A stretch of 64,000 nucleotides of DNA from Corynebacterium jeddahense (lineage in GTDB: Bacteria; Actinomycetota; Actinomycetes; Mycobacteriales; Mycobacteriaceae), in contig NZ_CP063194.1 of NCBI RefSeq assembly GCF_028609865.1, positions 1,488,001 through 1,552,000 on the forward strand, in the 5' to 3' direction. Positions 63,696 through 64,000 of this stretch are shown here, piece by piece. The notes below the pieces were generated by a model. It had not been told where the DNA came from. It saw nothing but the letters and a program-made list of their open reading frames with translations, and did not search any database. A program made the translations under genes and the position numbers. The number at the start of each line of letters is the position of its first letter. Within the stretch, counting starts at the first letter, position 1.

Positions 63696-64000
63696 CTAGG
63701 AAACCACGAACTCCGCGTACTGCTCGGCGAGCACCCGCGGCAGGCGGACGTCGATACGCGTGCCCGCCTCCTCGTACTCCTCGCTGCGCACGGTGCCCTC
63801 GTCGTGGACGCGGCTGACCACGTCGCCACGCGTGTAGGGCACCACCATGGTCACGTGCGCGTCGATGGAGTTGAGGTGCTGCTCGATGCGCGCCTCGAGC
63901 TCCGCGATGCCCTCTCCGGTGAGGGCGGAGACGAACACGGCGTCGCGCCCGGACTTCTCCAGCGCGTGGCGCAGCTCGGCGAGCACCATCGGGTCCGCGT
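63696..64000 (-). CDS. hflX: GTPase HflX, C-terminal part (continues beyond window)
   Basis: About 101 codons, reading from the window edge to a TAG at 63696. The G5 motif of the GTPase is in VFVSALTGEGIAEL, followed by the HflX C-terminal domain (MVVPYTRGDVVSRVHDEG). HflX is a ribosome-binding GTPase that splits stalled or heat-damaged ribosomes. Contains one copy of the decamer GTCGATACGC (63750-63759). Confidence 0.88.
   Translation of the reverse strand, partial: ADPMVLAELRHALEKSGRDAVFVSALTGEGIAELEARIEQHLNSIDAHVTMVVPYTRGDVVSRVHDEGTVRSEEYEEAGTRIDVRLPRVLAEQYAEFVVS

Overview
The window is a 64 kb stretch of chromosome from a high-GC Corynebacterium. The evidence is the gene content and order: secDF-yajC, ruvCAB, the phosphatidylinositol-mannoside operon, aftC-msrB-hemQ, DUF3093/DUF4193 next to sigA, sigB-dtxR-galE, nrdR-divS-lexA-sugR and ptsH-hflX. 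Most genes have clear actinobacterial orthologues. I see no prophage, insertion sequence or CRISPR array.

Layout. 1-6.8 kb (minus strand): protein export (secF, secD, yajC), Holliday-junction processing (ruvB, ruvA, ruvC) and a YebC regulator. 6.3-12.1 kb (minus): a tightly overlapping operon for PI-mannoside synthesis (pimA, PIM acyltransferase, PI-phosphate synthase), a HIT protein and thrS. 12.2-14.7 kb (minus): exported DyP peroxidase, PCu(A)C copper chaperone and CopC. 14.8-15.8 kb: seven tRNA genes, one leftward and six rightward. 15.8-18.1 kb (minus): a two-gene cassette of unknown function, an AsnB-type synthetase domain and a membrane protein with a frameshift. 18.2-25.3 kb: RibD-like reductase, aftC, msrB, hemQ, DUF3000, RNase D, dxs. 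25.4-32.8 kb: RNA methyltransferase, DUF3710, dut, DUF3093, DUF4193, polyphosphate glucokinase, sigA, DUF4190. 32.9-42.9 kb: SF2 helicase, DUF3039, DUF3099, methyltransferase, dtd, sigB, dtxR, galE, DUF4192, PAC2. 42.9-53.1 kb: DUF3516 helicase, then an amino-acid catabolic block (DadA-like dehydrogenase, putA, permease, ornithine cyclodeaminase). 53.1-55.3 kb: ahpD-ahpC divergent from oxyR. 55.4-61.2 kb: hrpA, nrdR, divS, lexA. 61.2-64 kb: sugR, a ptsF reduced to its EIIC domain, ptsH, a permease remnant and hflX (running off the end).

How the parts work together. Ornithine cyclodeaminase makes proline from ornithine, the permease probably imports amino acids, and PutA oxidises proline to glutamate. 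AhpC and AhpD form a peroxide-reducing pair under a divergent OxyR with a palindromic operator. SigA, SigB, DtxR, LexA and SugR make the window rich in global regulators.

The most unusual observations are: (i) a decamer, GCGTATCGAC, seen ten times and placed four times between a stop codon and a terminator hairpin; (ii) many genes with a -10 hexamer exactly 7 nt before the start codon, implying leaderless mRNAs, with three -10 hexamers built on the stop codon of the upstream gene; (iii) erosion of the sugar-PTS locus; (iv) the AsnB-like/membrane-protein cassette. Assignments come from reading motifs and synteny; no database search was run.
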